Below, piece by piece: positions 30,862 through 41,951 of a DNA stretch of 64,000 nt. The notes beneath the pieces are model-generated. The model did no database searches. It was not told the origin of the DNA and saw nothing but the letters and a program-made list of their open reading frames with translations. Location of the stretch: positions 431,259-495,258 of the forward strand of contig WNYE01000013.1 in NCBI GenBank assembly GCA_021396245.1, in the 5' to 3' direction. The position numbers and the translations under genes were made by a program. The DNA is from Sporothrix humicola. Lineage: Eukaryota > Ascomycota > Sordariomycetes > Ophiostomatales > Ophiostomataceae. Position 1 is the first letter of the stretch. Every line of letters begins with the position of its first letter.

Positions 30862-32683
30862 ATGGGCCTCGCTGAAAGAAAACGGGCCGTGCGGCAGGCC
30901 TTTTCCAGCCGCCAGGCGTTTGTCAACGCCATCGAGACAAAGACGGACGTCGGCGACGGCGAGACCCAGCGCAGCCGCTGGAAGAATGAGGACTTGGACG
31001 TCAGCCCGCCCGAGCACCGCACCTGGAACTACTTTGACTATGCCGGCTTCTGGGCGTCCTACGGCGTCTCGCCCGGCACATGGAGCGTCGGCAGTGCCCT
31101 GATCGCCGTCGGCCTCAAGCCCTGGCAGGCCGTCATTTGCATTCTCATCGGGTAAGTTTGGTGTCCTCGCTTCGCTCGCTTTCTCCTTTTTTTTTTGTCA
31201 TCGCTTCGCTCGATCTCCGCGTCGGCAGTCATCACTCACTCGCTTCGCTCGTTCGTGCTGACCTTTTAGCCAAACGTTCGCCGGCATCGGCATTGTCCTC
31301 CACTCCCGCGTCGCCGCCGTCTACCACATCGGCTTCCCCGTCGAGGCGCGCGTCACTTTCGGCCTCCGTGGCTCGTACTTCCCCGTCGTCATCCGCGTGG
31401 TCACCGCGCTCATTTGGACGGGCGTCTCCATCGTCCAGGGCGGTTACCACACTTCCGTCTTTTTGCGTTGCATTTTTGGCGACAGCTTCTGGAAAATGCA
31501 CAACACGATCCCCGCCAAGGCTGGCATCACGCTGCCAAACTTTATCGGCGTCATTGTCTACTGGCTCGTCACTTTTCCGCTGCTGCTCGTGCCCCTGCCC
31601 AAATTTCGCCGCTTCGTCGAAGTTGAGTCGTTGATGATGCCCGTGGCCATTTTCGGTCTTTTTATTTATTGTATGATTGAAGGCCGCGGCGCCGAGCAAA
31701 AGAGCCTGTCGACTGTCGGCAGCATCTATGGGTCGAACCTGGGCTGGGCCATTGTGTCGGGCATCAACAGCATCATGGGCAAGACGTCGACGCTCGTCGT
31801 CAACCAGCCGGACATTGCGCGCTACGCCAAGAAACGGTCGGCCGTCATGTCGCAGATCGTGGCTCTGCCCGTTTGCAACACGGTCGGCGCCACGCTCGGC
31901 ATCTTTGCGACAAACGCCATCTACAACCGCTGGGGCCACCTGGACTGGAACCCCTGGACGTTGGCCCACGATATTCTCGATCACAAGTGGAGCCCTGGCG
32001 CCCGTGCCGCGCTCTTCTTCGTGTCGGGCTTCTTCATGTTTGCCAACTCGGTCACGGACATTTGCGCCAACATTGCACCTTTTGGCGCCGATTTCATGAC
32101 GCTCTTCCCGCGCTGGCTCAACATCAACAGGGGCATGTGGCTCGCCTACACGCTGTGCATCGCCCTCAACCCCTGGTACATTCTGTCGTCCGCCTCGGGC
32201 TTCCTGACATTCCTTGGCGGATACTCGATTTTCTTGGGCCCCTTCTTGGGCATTTTTATCACCGACTACTACGTCATCCGCCGCGGCAACATTGACGTCC
32301 AGGCCTTGTATACGCCCGGCGGCCAGTACTGGTACACCGGCGGCATCCACTGGCGCGCGTTTGTCGCCTGGATCCTGGCCGTCACGTTTGTCATCCCCGG
32401 CTTTGTCACGCAGTTCGGCCACAAGCTCGCCGGCCAGACCGGCTGGCAGCATTTGTACAAGTTCAGCTGGTTCTACTGCGTCACCATGGGCAGCGTCATC
32501 TACTATGCGCTAACGTTTGTTGGCGAGTATGCCCCCGCCGAGCGCAAGATGCGGTTCGAGGCGCTGGGCAACGCCATTGCGGCCGAAGAAGCAGCGGCTG
32601 CGGCGGGCATCGAGGTCATTGAGGGCGAGACGGCCAGCCAGGAAGTTTCGGAGATTAACGAATCTGTCGAGAAGAAGGTTTAA
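30862..32683 (+). CDS. NCS1 nucleobase/allantoin-type permease
   Basis: 567 residues from exons 30862-31151 and 31270-32683 (118-base intron, GTAAGT to TTTTAG, splitting a Gly codon). About 12 membrane segments. NCS1 landmarks are the N-terminal WNYFDYAGFWASYGVSPGTW, GQTFAGIGIVLHSR, NFIGVIVYW, VVNQPDIARYAKK and LGIFITDYYVIRRG. The family imports uracil, allantoin, purines, hydantoins or thiamine/pyridoxine with H+ or Na+ at the plasma membrane. The tail is acidic and rich in Glu and Ala. Its place beside three 2-oxoglutarate dioxygenases suggests uptake of the pathway substrate. Confidence 0.9.
31167..31251 (+). repeat. Three exact 12-base repeats inside the permease intron
   Basis: TCGCTTCGCTCG occurs at 31167-31178, 31201-31212 and 31240-31251, all within the 118-base intron, with irregular spacing. 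Other introns in the window show nothing like it. Confidence 0.9.
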
Positions 32684-33594
32684 TGTGGTGGACTTTAGTA
32701 GATGTTGTTGCTAGATAATAAACGTATAGTTGAGAACTTAATGATAATCCGAATTTTAAATCTACTCATATCTCCCACACATCCCGATATAACCCTCATC
32801 AGACGACAGTCCCTCCACGTACGGCCATAGATACTGGAAAATACGGGATCCCGTCCGCTCTCCCCTAGTCAACCCAGTAATCGGCGGATTAGTAGTTGGG
32901 TCGGTGACGACCAGCGAATACCCGCTGCTGTACGTTTTTGTTGATTTTGGTTACTTTTTGTTTGTTTTGATTAAGTTTGTTTTTCTTTATTTTTAGGTTT
33001 TTTGATTGAACTTTTTTATAAGATTTCACGGTAAAGTTATATGTTTATATATTAATTCATAAAAGAAAAAATAACTTATTTAATTAAAGATCATTTGACA
33101 TTTGGGATTATATTTAAGACATCCTTTATATTTATCACAGTTCAATTAAAGTCAACAGCAGAAAACACAGCGTCTACTTCATATAATTATTGCCATCCAT
33201 GACAGCTTTGTGTTAAGTCGATCCTTGTAACATGCACCTCTGTCGTTTGTCGTCGGCCAATCGAGTTTTGTCACAGTTGACCAGTTAAACCACCTAAGTG
33301 GAGATCTTGCTTCAGCCTCATTTTCCCTCGGCAGTTTGCGTTTGCAACCGCAAAGGTCAAATTTTGCGCTTCCCTTGGTTGGCATGCGGCTTCCCGTCGC
33401 AGTCACATCTTGTCATCCCGGGTGATAGGCTCCAACAAACACGCGTCTCGCGGCGAGTCTGTCTTCTGGTTTCTGGTTCCACTGAACGCTGCTTCGCGAT
33501 ATAAAAGAGTTACATATCCAAACGGTCAATGTCCTCCTTATTTCTACAATCTCAATACGGCCAGAGCTATACAACATCACGGCCGCCCACGATA
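32684..33594 (+). other. Intergenic with AT-rich core
   Basis: An AATAAA at 32717-32722 lies 34 bases after the permease stop. From about 32930 to 33165 the DNA is very AT-rich with no frame. TATAAAAG at 33500-33507 suits the next gene, 88 bases before its ATG. Confidence 0.5.
33500..33507 (+). promoter_or_regulatory. TATA box of family copy A
   Basis: TATAAAAG, 88 bases before ATG 33595. Copy C has a comparable TATAAAA at 41908-41914. Confidence 0.5.
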
Positions 33595-36040
33595 ATGCCA
33601 AGGCTCAAGAACAACCTGCACAAGGTGGACTGGGAGGTGCCGGAGGACGTGGAGATTCTTTACTACCGGGGCCGACGCGACGAGAACGGCTACTACTCGG
33701 ACGAGGGCGAGTCGGAGTACTACACGACGGACGACGACGAGATTGAGGTGCCGTACCGGTCGAATGGGGTGCCGACAACGCTCAAGCGGTGCTTCCTGTG
33801 CCGCTTCATGTTTGAATTTGGCGAGGAGTATTTACAGTGTGAGTTAATCCGCACCTTGGCTGGCCATTGGAAGAAGCCACAAGAGCGCGCACTGACCGAC
33901 AGACGACATTGACCCCTCGAACGAGGACGGAAAAGGAGAAGAGCTGCACCGCGGCGAATTCTTCAAAGTCACGGTGGGCGAGCAGCCCGACTGCTGGACG
34001 CAGATTGCACTGGAGACGGACGCGGTGGTGGACGCCCGGCAGGCGAGCACGCTCAAGACGGTGTTTTTCCACCGGGCGTGTGTCGTGGGCCGTGGCATGT
34101 TTCTCTTTCACAGGGAGGGCGACGACGAGGGCGAGGACGGGGAGCCCAAACATGACAGTTTTCACGACGACCGCAACGACGGCCACAGGACGTCTGTGGT
34201 GCACGATGCGCTGGCCATGAGCTATCTGCCGCCGGCGACAATGGACGACCGGCGCTACGAGCGCATCCAGCGGCTGCTGGCGGCGCGGATCTCGTCTCTT
34301 TTTCCGACCCACATCCAGGAGAGGGTCCCCAACGAGGTGTGGCACATGATTGCGGGCCAGGCGAGCCTTGTGCGGGAATGTAGCGCCGTGCAGACGCGGC
34401 TTCTCTGGGAGCAGCGCAAGGCCCTGGCGGGCAGCACGAAGCAGATGGTGGACGTGTCGCGGCCGGTCTGGGCGCAATACATGTTCATTGATGGCGTGCG
34501 CTACATTGAGCGGCTGGTGCAGAAGACGCCCTCACGCAAGGAACTCAAAGACACAATCCGATGCTGCAAGATTACGAGCGGCTGCCCTTTTGACGACCAG
34601 ACAGTGGTGCGTGTCTATGAAGACCATCTCGGAGTTCGTCAAATGGTTGTGATGAGCGCCTCGGCCGACACGTCGTTTTTGGCGGGAGAAAACAAGAATG
34701 TCGCCCGAAATGGCGGCTGGTGTGGCCTGCTGCAAGAAGCGTGGTGGCGAAACATCTACCTGGAGGCGAGCACGACCATCTGTGCCCGCAGCGACGGCCT
34801 CAAGATCCGCTTCGTGTCGGGCACGTACCAGCAGCCCGGCATAGAAATTAGCGAGATCGAGACCGTGGACAATGTGCGCTCGATTCTGGCAGCCGAACCG
34901 GACCACAAACTGGTTTCGGCCGGCCACATTATGCTGTCGAGCGCGCTGGACGTGGCGCCAGACCTGGGGCGATGCGACGCGTACATGGCGAGCGCGCCGT
35001 GCAATATGCCGGGCATTGTGGCGTACTCGGTGTTTGTGCGGGACCGCTTTCTGATGGGGCTGCATGCACATTTCGGGGATGAGGATTCCAGAACAGTCAA
35101 GGCGATGTACCTTGCGGCCGAGCAGCGCTACCGCGACGGCGTGTGGGTTTACTTTCCCGTGGCCGCGGACGAGCGGTTTGTGGATCTGTGGGCGATTCGC
35201 GAGAGGATGGAGCCGACGAGCAAGTTCCGCCTGATGATGAGGACCAACAAAGGCCGCGAGCTGGGCATGGGCGCCGCGTGGACGCAGCCGTTCCGGAAAG
35301 CCGGGTGGGACGGGGAGCCGATCTTCAACATCGCCGAGACGGGCATGGACGACAACATGGACGACAACATGGACGACGACGTGGATGACGACGTGGCCGC
35401 GACCATCGAGCCGTCGCCGACCGTCGAACTTTTGCACCGACACATTTACAGACTCAAGCAGGACCCCGCGGACGGAAAGTTTGACTTTAACGTGTCGTAC
35501 TACGGTGTCAACTGGCCCGACTTGACGTCTTTCGGCGTTGCCAGTGCACGCGAGCCAGACACTGTGCCCGCCTCCAAAATGGGCAACCCGGCGTTCCACA
35601 AACTCAAGCTCAAGTACGGGCCCTACATGGGATCGACGGTTGTTCTCGACGGCGTTGTGTCGGTCACTCTGTCCTATCGGCGCAAGCACTTTGCCAGTGC
35701 ACAACCTCGTGTTTTGTCGGGGATACTGTTTGAATATGCCGAGGACAGCATGACCGGTGCTAGCCCCCCTCCAGAAGTTCTGGGAGAGTATCGTCTGGAC
35801 GGCGTTGGAAAAAAAATAGACTTGCACAAGATGGATGCACTCTACGTCTGTTTCCAGAAATACAGAGGAAGAAGAGAAATCCCAGAGTGGGCCAATTTTG
35901 ACTTGATGGAGGCCACGACAACGCCACAGGAAAGCGACAGAGACAAGGTCTGGTACCGTCTACCTCTCAAAGGACGTGTCGACATGTGGTATTCCTACAG
36001 ACACGCCTACATCCGGAGTGCATTAATGAAGAGGGTGTAG
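33595..36040 (+). CDS. Uncharacterised CxxC/HxxC F-box-like family protein, copy A
   Basis: 793 residues from exons 33595-33838 and 33903-36040 (64-base intron, GTGAGT to ACAG). No known function. It has an acidic, Tyr-rich N-terminus, a possible zinc-binding pair Cys66-x2-Cys69 (RCFLCRFMF) and His138-x2-Cys141 (FFHRAC), then an F-box-like helix (SLFPTHIQERVPNEVWHMIAG). The conserved core is VWAQYMFIDGVRYIERL, VYEDHLGVRQ, the C-terminal STVVLDGVVSVTLSYRRK, VLGEYRLDGVG and RLPLKGRVDMWYS. An imperfect 15-base tandem repeat encodes MDDNMDDNMDDDVDDD near residue 568. Three relatives lie at 38656, 41952 and 46528. This copy appears intact. Confidence 0.8.
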
Positions 36041-36133
36041 CTTAGCTGCAGAGCAATCACTTAGAGTGTTGATATTTGTTCTCATGTAAAAATCAATTCA
36101 TTCTGCATTACATATAAATTACCACTGTGTACT

Positions 36134-37360
36134 CTATGCCTCCCGCTCCTTCTTCAGCGCCTCACGACGGCTGGTGCTCTGCGGGTCGAGATACGGCTTC
36201 TCGCCCAGGCTCACCGCCCGACTGCCAGACCGCTCGCCCAGCCCGTGCTCGTAGATGTAGTCGGGCGTCGCCGCGTGGTATACGCTGCGGTTGTCCCAGA
36301 TGGCCAGGTCGTTGACGTCCTGCCAGCGCAGGCGCACCTGCAGGTCGTGGTTGTCGACGATGAGCTGGTTGAACCACTCCAAAAAGTGCTGGCTCTCCTG
36401 GTCCGACAGACCGTGGATCCGCTTGACGTGGTGGCCGACGGCAAAGACCGACTTCCAGCCCGTGACGGGGTTGGTGCGGACGACCGGGTGGATGGCCTCC
36501 AAGATGTTGCCAATGTTTTCGGGCGCGCCGCGCGGGGCCGAGTACAGCTCGAAGCCGTTGCGGACGGCCGACTCCTCGAAGCCTGGCTGCGCATAGTAGG
36601 CTGTGAGTGTGTCCAAAAATCCACGCAGAGTCGGCGAGATGCGGTCGTACAGCTCGTAGCCCGACGCCCACAGCGTGTCGCCGCCCGTCTTAGGCAGCTT
36701 CGTCAGTCTCAACAAGGCATAGTCGCTCGGGATCGGCTCAAACGTAATGTCCGAGTGCCACTGGTCCCGTCCGCTCTGCCGCCGCGAGCTGAACCGGTCC
36801 AGGTCTGCCGAGAACCGGTCCTGGTACAGCTTTTTGGCCTGCGCGGACGAAATCACGCTGATCTCGTCGTCGTGGTCGCCCTTGTCAGCCTCCTCCTTGG
36901 TGGCGTCTTGGCGCACGCCTGCATTGTTGACCGGGTGGATGTGCAGTTTGCTGGTCGACGGCTTGCCGGACAGCTCGCCAAGACGCTGCACCAGCTCTTT
37001 CTGGAGCTCGTCCGTAACGTTGTCCTGCTTCCGGAAGAACACGACGCCGCGCTGCGAGACGGTAATGGCCAGGTCTCTCAATAACTCGTCCGAGTTGGGG
37101 GCACGCAGCCACGCTGCCAGGTCCACCTCGGGACCCACAAACTCGCGGCCAATCACCGGCGTCACGTCAAACGACTTGAACTGGTCGAGGGCGCCACTGA
37201 GTTTGAGGGCCTCTTTGTGGCCAGTGAAAAGAGAAGGCTTCTCCGAGTTGACGTCCGTGCCGTCATTGAGACGAGGCTGGCGGACAGTCTTCGCAGGAAC
37301 AGCCTTGGCCACAGAAGGGACCTCGGCGGGTTGTGCAGTTTCGACAGCAGAAGGGGCCAT
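36134..37360 (-). CDS. TauD-type 2-oxoglutarate dioxygenase (Jlp1/sulfonate-like)
   Basis: 408 residues, intronless. His202-x-Asp204 (QWHSDITFEP), His362 (VYHAATPDY) and Arg381 (GSRAVS) form the Fe(II)/2-oxoglutarate site. The typical fungal features are REFVGPEVDLAAWL, RGVVFFRKQ, LPKTGGDTLWASGYELYD, HPVVRTNPVTGWKSVF and WDNRSVYHAATPDY. These match the Jlp1-like sulfonate dioxygenase group, which releases sulfite from alkyl or aryl sulfonates, and not the XanA-like pair at 20-24 kb. An ATATATATA tract (37447-37455), 87 bases upstream, is a likely TATA box. Substrate unproven. Confidence 0.88.
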   Translation of the reverse strand: MAPSAVETAQPAEVPSVAKAVPAKTVRQPRLNDGTDVNSEKPSLFTGHKEALKLSGALDQFKSFDVTPVIGREFVGPEVDLAAWLRAPNSDELLRDLAITVSQRGVVFFRKQDNVTDELQKELVQRLGELSGKPSTSKLHIHPVNNAGVRQDATKEEADKGDHDDEISVISSAQAKKLYQDRFSADLDRFSSRRQSGRDQWHSDITFEPIPSDYALLRLTKLPKTGGDTLWASGYELYDRISPTLRGFLDTLTAYYAQPGFEESAVRNGFELYSAPRGAPENIGNILEAIHPVVRTNPVTGWKSVFAVGHHVKRIHGLSDQESQHFLEWFNQLIVDNHDLQVRLRWQDVNDLAIWDNRSVYHAATPDYIYEHGLGERSGSRAVSLGEKPYLDPQSTSRREALKKEREA

Positions 37361-38285
37361 ATTGGTGGTGTGGTGATGTTAACTGTGTTGATTTGATGGT
37401 GCTATTTTGCTTTGATATTGATCACAAAATTTACGAGGAAGTCAAGATATATATAGACGGCTTCTTGTGTGAAGCATGACAGGCATTGTATGTCCTCTGA
37501 ATATTATCTGTCTCGCGGATGCTCGCGGACAGTGTCACGCAATACTTGAAATCGAGGTCATCATTGCTTTATATATTTAAGTGTGACAGACATGACATGT
37601 GTTGTGAGATACAAGATGTAGAAAACAGAACAAGGCGCTCTCAGAATCGGCACCGATTCGGGTCGCGGGTCGCAGAATGATATGAGTGGTCGATGCATGT
37701 TGGTGTGCGAGGCTGATGAATGGTGACAGAAAGGCTGGCATTGCGTGCATGGGATGTTGTATGTCTATAAATGTACTGTGAGGAGAAGAGGAACCAGGTC
37801 AACAACACGAATGGTGGTCGACCAACCAAATTGCTCATATTAGATCAACGTTGCTGAACTCATATTACCCCACGCCATGATGCGATTTTAGCGGCGATTT
37901 AGACACAACGAGGCCACCATTTCAAACCATTGTAAACCAGCAAATTGTTAGACAGAATTGAAATGCAATGTCAAAGTAAGTCCAAACAAATTATGTGAAT
38001 GGAAATATCTATCAACCAGGTAAGAATGCTATTAATTTACTAGACTGCCATCACATGATGAAACACATGTTTCTTACAATAGCAGTTTGAATTTAGCCAA
38101 TTGAGGTACACGAAAGCGGGGACAAAAAGTCCTCAGCTGAGATGAAGACGACCCCTCTTGTTTGAAAACGGTAAAAATATTGCCAAAAGAGGAAATCCTC
38201 CAGCCTTGTCTCTGCGATGGATTTGTCTCCAAGACCAAAAATGTAGACGAAAAGACGAAATCATGTTTTCCAACTTTTGATTGCG
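37361..38285. other. Intergenic, no gene recognised
   Basis: Promoter of the TauD-type gene (TATA at 37447-37455), then AT-rich sequence up to the tRNA gene. No frame with motifs. Confidence 0.5.
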
Positions 38286-38357
38286 CATTCCGCGCGGGGC
38301 TCGAACCCGCAGCCTCAAGATTAGAAGTCTTGCGCGCTACCATTGCGCCAGCGGAAC
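38286..38357 (-). tRNA. tRNA-Arg (anticodon TCT)
   Basis: 72 bases, no intron. On the minus strand the acceptor stem GTTCCGC pairs with GCGGAAT (first pair G-T), the D stem is GCGC/GCGC around AATGGTA, the anticodon stem CAAGA/TCTTG encloses CTTCTAA, and the T arm is GCGGG-TTCGAGC-CCCGC. Anticodon TCT reads AGA. It lies between the TauD-type gene and copy B of the paralogue family. Confidence 0.93.
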
Positions 38358-38655
38358 TTGGTGGAAAGACAGAACAAAGGCGTTCAGCCAATCGACGTCA
38401 TTTGTTCAGAACCGCTTATCTGGGTATACGTAGCCTTGCCACCTAGGGGTTCCACAGATATTCAGATATTTTTTCGGCGTCTTCGCTAGAACTGCCCCCT
38501 GTCCAAGTTGTTTATTTTGTCACTTTATCACACGGAAGAACGGATTCAACGACCTACACATATTCATACCTGAGCACAAAATATTCGGAAGTCGAAGTAA
38601 AAAAAAAAGAAAAGAAAAGAAAAAGAAAAAGAAGTAAAAAGCATTGTGCCAACAT
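38358..38655. other. Spacer with an A/G tract
   Basis: Contains a purine run of A and G at about 38600-38640, the 3' flank of pseudogene B. Nothing else is recognisable. Confidence 0.5.
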
Positions 38656-41062
38656 TCACACCACAATAATCATCTCTTTAGCAGAGCCGGTATAATTATC
38701 CTTCAAAACCACCTTTCGCAAATTCGGACTCTCGATGTAAAAGTGCTCGTGCGAGAACCATGCACTGGCCTTACCCCTAAAAGGCAGACAATAGACGCGG
38801 ATATCGTCCTTTGATGGAGCGCGTTCTGTCGAGAACGATATCAGCACTGCTTTGGATCCCGAGCTCTTCGGCGGGACCTTGATTGTAAAGTACAGGGCGT
38901 CAACGGTCTCGTCTGATGCTGTGTCAACGACCGAAATTGGCGTTCCAACACGGTCGAGTCTGTACTCTCCGAGAACTCCTGCCGGTCGTGTCGGATCGGT
39001 GTATTGAAACAAGAAGCCGCACAGCCGAATGTCCCGCGGATCACAGTAGTGGACCACCTTGTACGACGGCGTGATCGAGGCGACGCCTTCCAAAGACACT
39101 GTCGACAGCATGTATTTTGTGTACTTGAGCGTCTTGTCGAGTGCCGTGCGCGGCGGAGGAAAGCGGAAGCTCGGCAGCTTCTGGTCGTTCTCCTGGCTGG
39201 GCCCGTGCAAAACCATCTTTGACCCGCCGACCGACGACGAGTCGTAGTAGATGCGGAGGGGTTCGTTCGAACCGTCGGCATTGTGTAGAACGCTGGGTTG
39301 ATGGCCCATGTTTCGTCGACACCATTGGACCCGTGACCCGGGTTGATCTGGATCTGGTCGTCGAGCGAGGTGTCATTGTCGGGCCGGTAGGGAAATGCAA
39401 GGCTGCCCTGTCTCTCGAGGTTGAGTTTGTTGGGAACCTGGACGGGGCCAATGAGCCAGTGCCGCCCCAAGCCTGTCCGAAAACACACGCGGCGGGTGAC
39501 GTACATGTTGCTGCCGCGCCGCCCAAAGACGTCGGTCAGGCGCTCGTCGTGTGCTGTTGCCACGGGAAAGTGCATCCACACGCCGATGCCGTATCTGCGA
39601 GCGGCGTTTTCGTACAGTGTGGCCAGACTTTCATGGCTTTTTTTAGTGTCGTGTGCATGCAAGACATGGAGGTTGTCGCCAAACCAAAAGGACGAGTAGG
39701 CCGTCGTGCCGGGCGCATTGACCGCAAACGAATCCATGGTCGGGTGGTCTTTGGACGTTATGGCCCCCAGCTCGGTTGTTTGGTTGCCCGATATGACGTA
39801 TTTGGCCATTTCTCCGTAGAGATACGCCGACGCCGCTTTCGGGTCGCGCCAGCTGGACACGACAGAAACCTTTCACCAGAGAAGCAGTGCAAGCTGGGCC
39901 CGGGCCCGGGCCCTGACCTCTTCTTCTCTTTTTGAATGCGTGTCGGGGCTCGGCTGTCCTTTCTTTCCCCGGATCTGCTTCACTTTGTATGGGTCGTATT
40001 TATTGGGGTCGTTTTTGGTGTACATGGAGCCCATCCTGATGCCGTCCGACCAGGCCATGAGGATTTCGTGGTCCATCGCGTTTGTGATGCGCCACCACAG
40101 AACGTTCCGTGTGGTGCTTGCGACAATGTCACAGTCAAACATGGACAGCTCCGCGTCGGACGGCACCATGATGACTTGGCGGATGCCAAAGTGGTCTTCC
40201 AGGGTGAGCACTGACAGTGCCTGTTGTGCATTTTGTGGTGCATTCTCTGCTCTGTGGATCCGTCTACACAGCAGGCTGTCTGGCTCAATTTCCTCTGGCG
40301 GCGTGTTTGTCAGATCCCAGACGTAGCGAGCGCCTTCAAAGAAAAGGTACTGTACCCAGATATCCTAGCGGATGTCCAGCGGCTTGGTCTCGCTCGTTCC
40401 GTGGCGTGTCTCTCGCAGATGGCGCAAGTTCGTCACGATGCCGTGTCTGACAAGCGACCCGCCGTCGGCATCGACAATCATGGCCCGGAGCTCTCGAGGA
40501 AGTTTTATTCCTGCCTCTGGAAAGAAACACATAACCTTGTCGATGAGTATCTGCCGGATCCGTGCATGTCGTCTCACATCTTGTAAATACGAGGGGATAA
40601 TAGTGAAGCCCGTCATTCGGTAGATAACATCGACTTCAGTGTACGACAATGGCTTGGACAGCTCACGTTCGTCTCCTTCTTCTCCAAAGTCGAGTTGATA
40701 TGCTTCGGCACAGTCCGTGTGGTAAGCGACCCGAACTGGCCTGCTCTCGTTTTGCCGCAGCGAACCACTGCGGTCGTTTCTCCATGCGATAATGCCATCG
40801 GGATCTGCTGCGTACTCCTTGAAGTGGGGATGAGCGCATGAGAATAGAAATGGCCCAGTCAATCGGGGTCCTTGTCCTTTGGCGTGTTGACTGTGTTGTG
40901 TGTTGTTAGTGGTCTGTGCAAATGCGGTAGAAAAGACTAAATTTATGTAGAAAAGTAGGAAAACCCACCAACGTAAATTTTGTCGTGCTTCTTGAACGGG
41001 ATGCGGCAGAGGAAGCAGCGGTAATCCCTCGTTGATTTCACCTCGAGAAACGGGCTCTCCAT
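38656..41062 (-). pseudogene. Decayed CxxC/HxxC F-box-like family gene, copy B
   Basis: Clearly homologous to the copies at 33595 and 41952 but broken. Exon 1 (41062-40969) encodes DYRCFLCRIPFKKHD and ends at the family's usual intron site. After the intron the frame hits TGA, and homology (TGPFLF) resumes one frame away near 40862, so there is a frameshift. A TAG at 40367-40365 interrupts the DIWVQYLFFEGARYV core in the same frame, where relatives have a coding residue. A TGA at 39875-39873 lies in a poorly conserved segment and could instead sit in a 48-base intron. Near 39290 the frame shifts again, after which the C-terminal STVSLEGVASITPSYK, VLGEYRLDRVG and LPFRGKASAW are readable. At least three independent lesions make a functional protein unlikely. 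Confidence 0.8.
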
Positions 41063-41951
41063 TGTTGGGGAATTTCCGTCTGGCAGAGGATATTGGTAAA
41101 TTGTAAGATTAATGACTGGAAGAAGCTTCCTCCTGTCAAACTTGCAAAGAAACTTGCCAAAGTCAAATTCAAATCCAGCCTCGTTGACAAGGGTGTAAGT
41201 CTGGGCATTCTAGGCAGCTAGTGATTATGTAAACCCGTTATGGTGAAGTACTCGGTAGAATTCCAACAGAGCTGGAGAAAGATTCACATCTTCAAAATCA
41301 TCTTCTCTAGTTCATGTTACTACGATCATTTATTTTCCTCCTTTCTTAGGCCTTTTCTTGACATTTTTTTGCGGTATGTTTTGTTGACGTTGGCTTTTAC
41401 ACAATTTATGTACGTCGAAATACTCGCACGTGATTGGTCAATATGTCTGAAGAGTGGGTCTGCTCAGCCCCAACCCAACATCACTTGTCTCTTGGCTTTC
41501 ATCAACATAACGGTTTTGTGACTTTCGTTGTTCTCGCAATGCATCTTCTCCGACCACTGTGCATCATTTTCGCGATTATTCACTTCGTTTCTCTTCCGTG
41601 CATCGGGCCGGCCACGATGACCAACTCGGAACCACACTACATCCCACGGTTCAAACGGTGTTTTCTCCTTACGAGGTAGCTTGCAGGCGCGTCGAGCATC
41701 AGCTTACGTCGCATTCATTTCACCATCCGCATTTTTTTTTGGGGAGCTTTATGTCTTTTCGATGCCAGAACCTGTGGAATACTGTGTAACTGATTGAACA
41801 TTTTGAACACTTTTGGGGGTATTCCATATCTCGTGGATCTCGGCCCTGTTAACAGCTGCGTCTCCGAATATTATTCACTTTTTCGACTTTCACAACTCGG
41901 AGCATTCTATAAAATATCGACTTCATTTCCTCCATCCCATATACGGACAAC
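41063..41951. promoter_or_regulatory. Head-to-head promoter region of copies B and C
   Basis: About 890 bases between the divergent family members. TATAAAA at 41908-41914 is 38 bases before the start of copy C. Small frames here have no motifs. Confidence 0.45.

Noticed and set aside
31232..32452. 406-codon antisense frame opposite the NCS1 permease
   Set aside because: It crosses the permease intron boundary and is Asp/Arg/Val-rich without motifs; a codon-bias shadow.
34532..35827. 431-codon antisense frame opposite copy A
   Set aside because: No similarity to anything recognisable; copy A on the plus strand matches three relatives.
40365..40367. Programmed stop-codon readthrough in copy B
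   Set aside because: Other independent frameshifts in the same gene make decay the simpler explanation.
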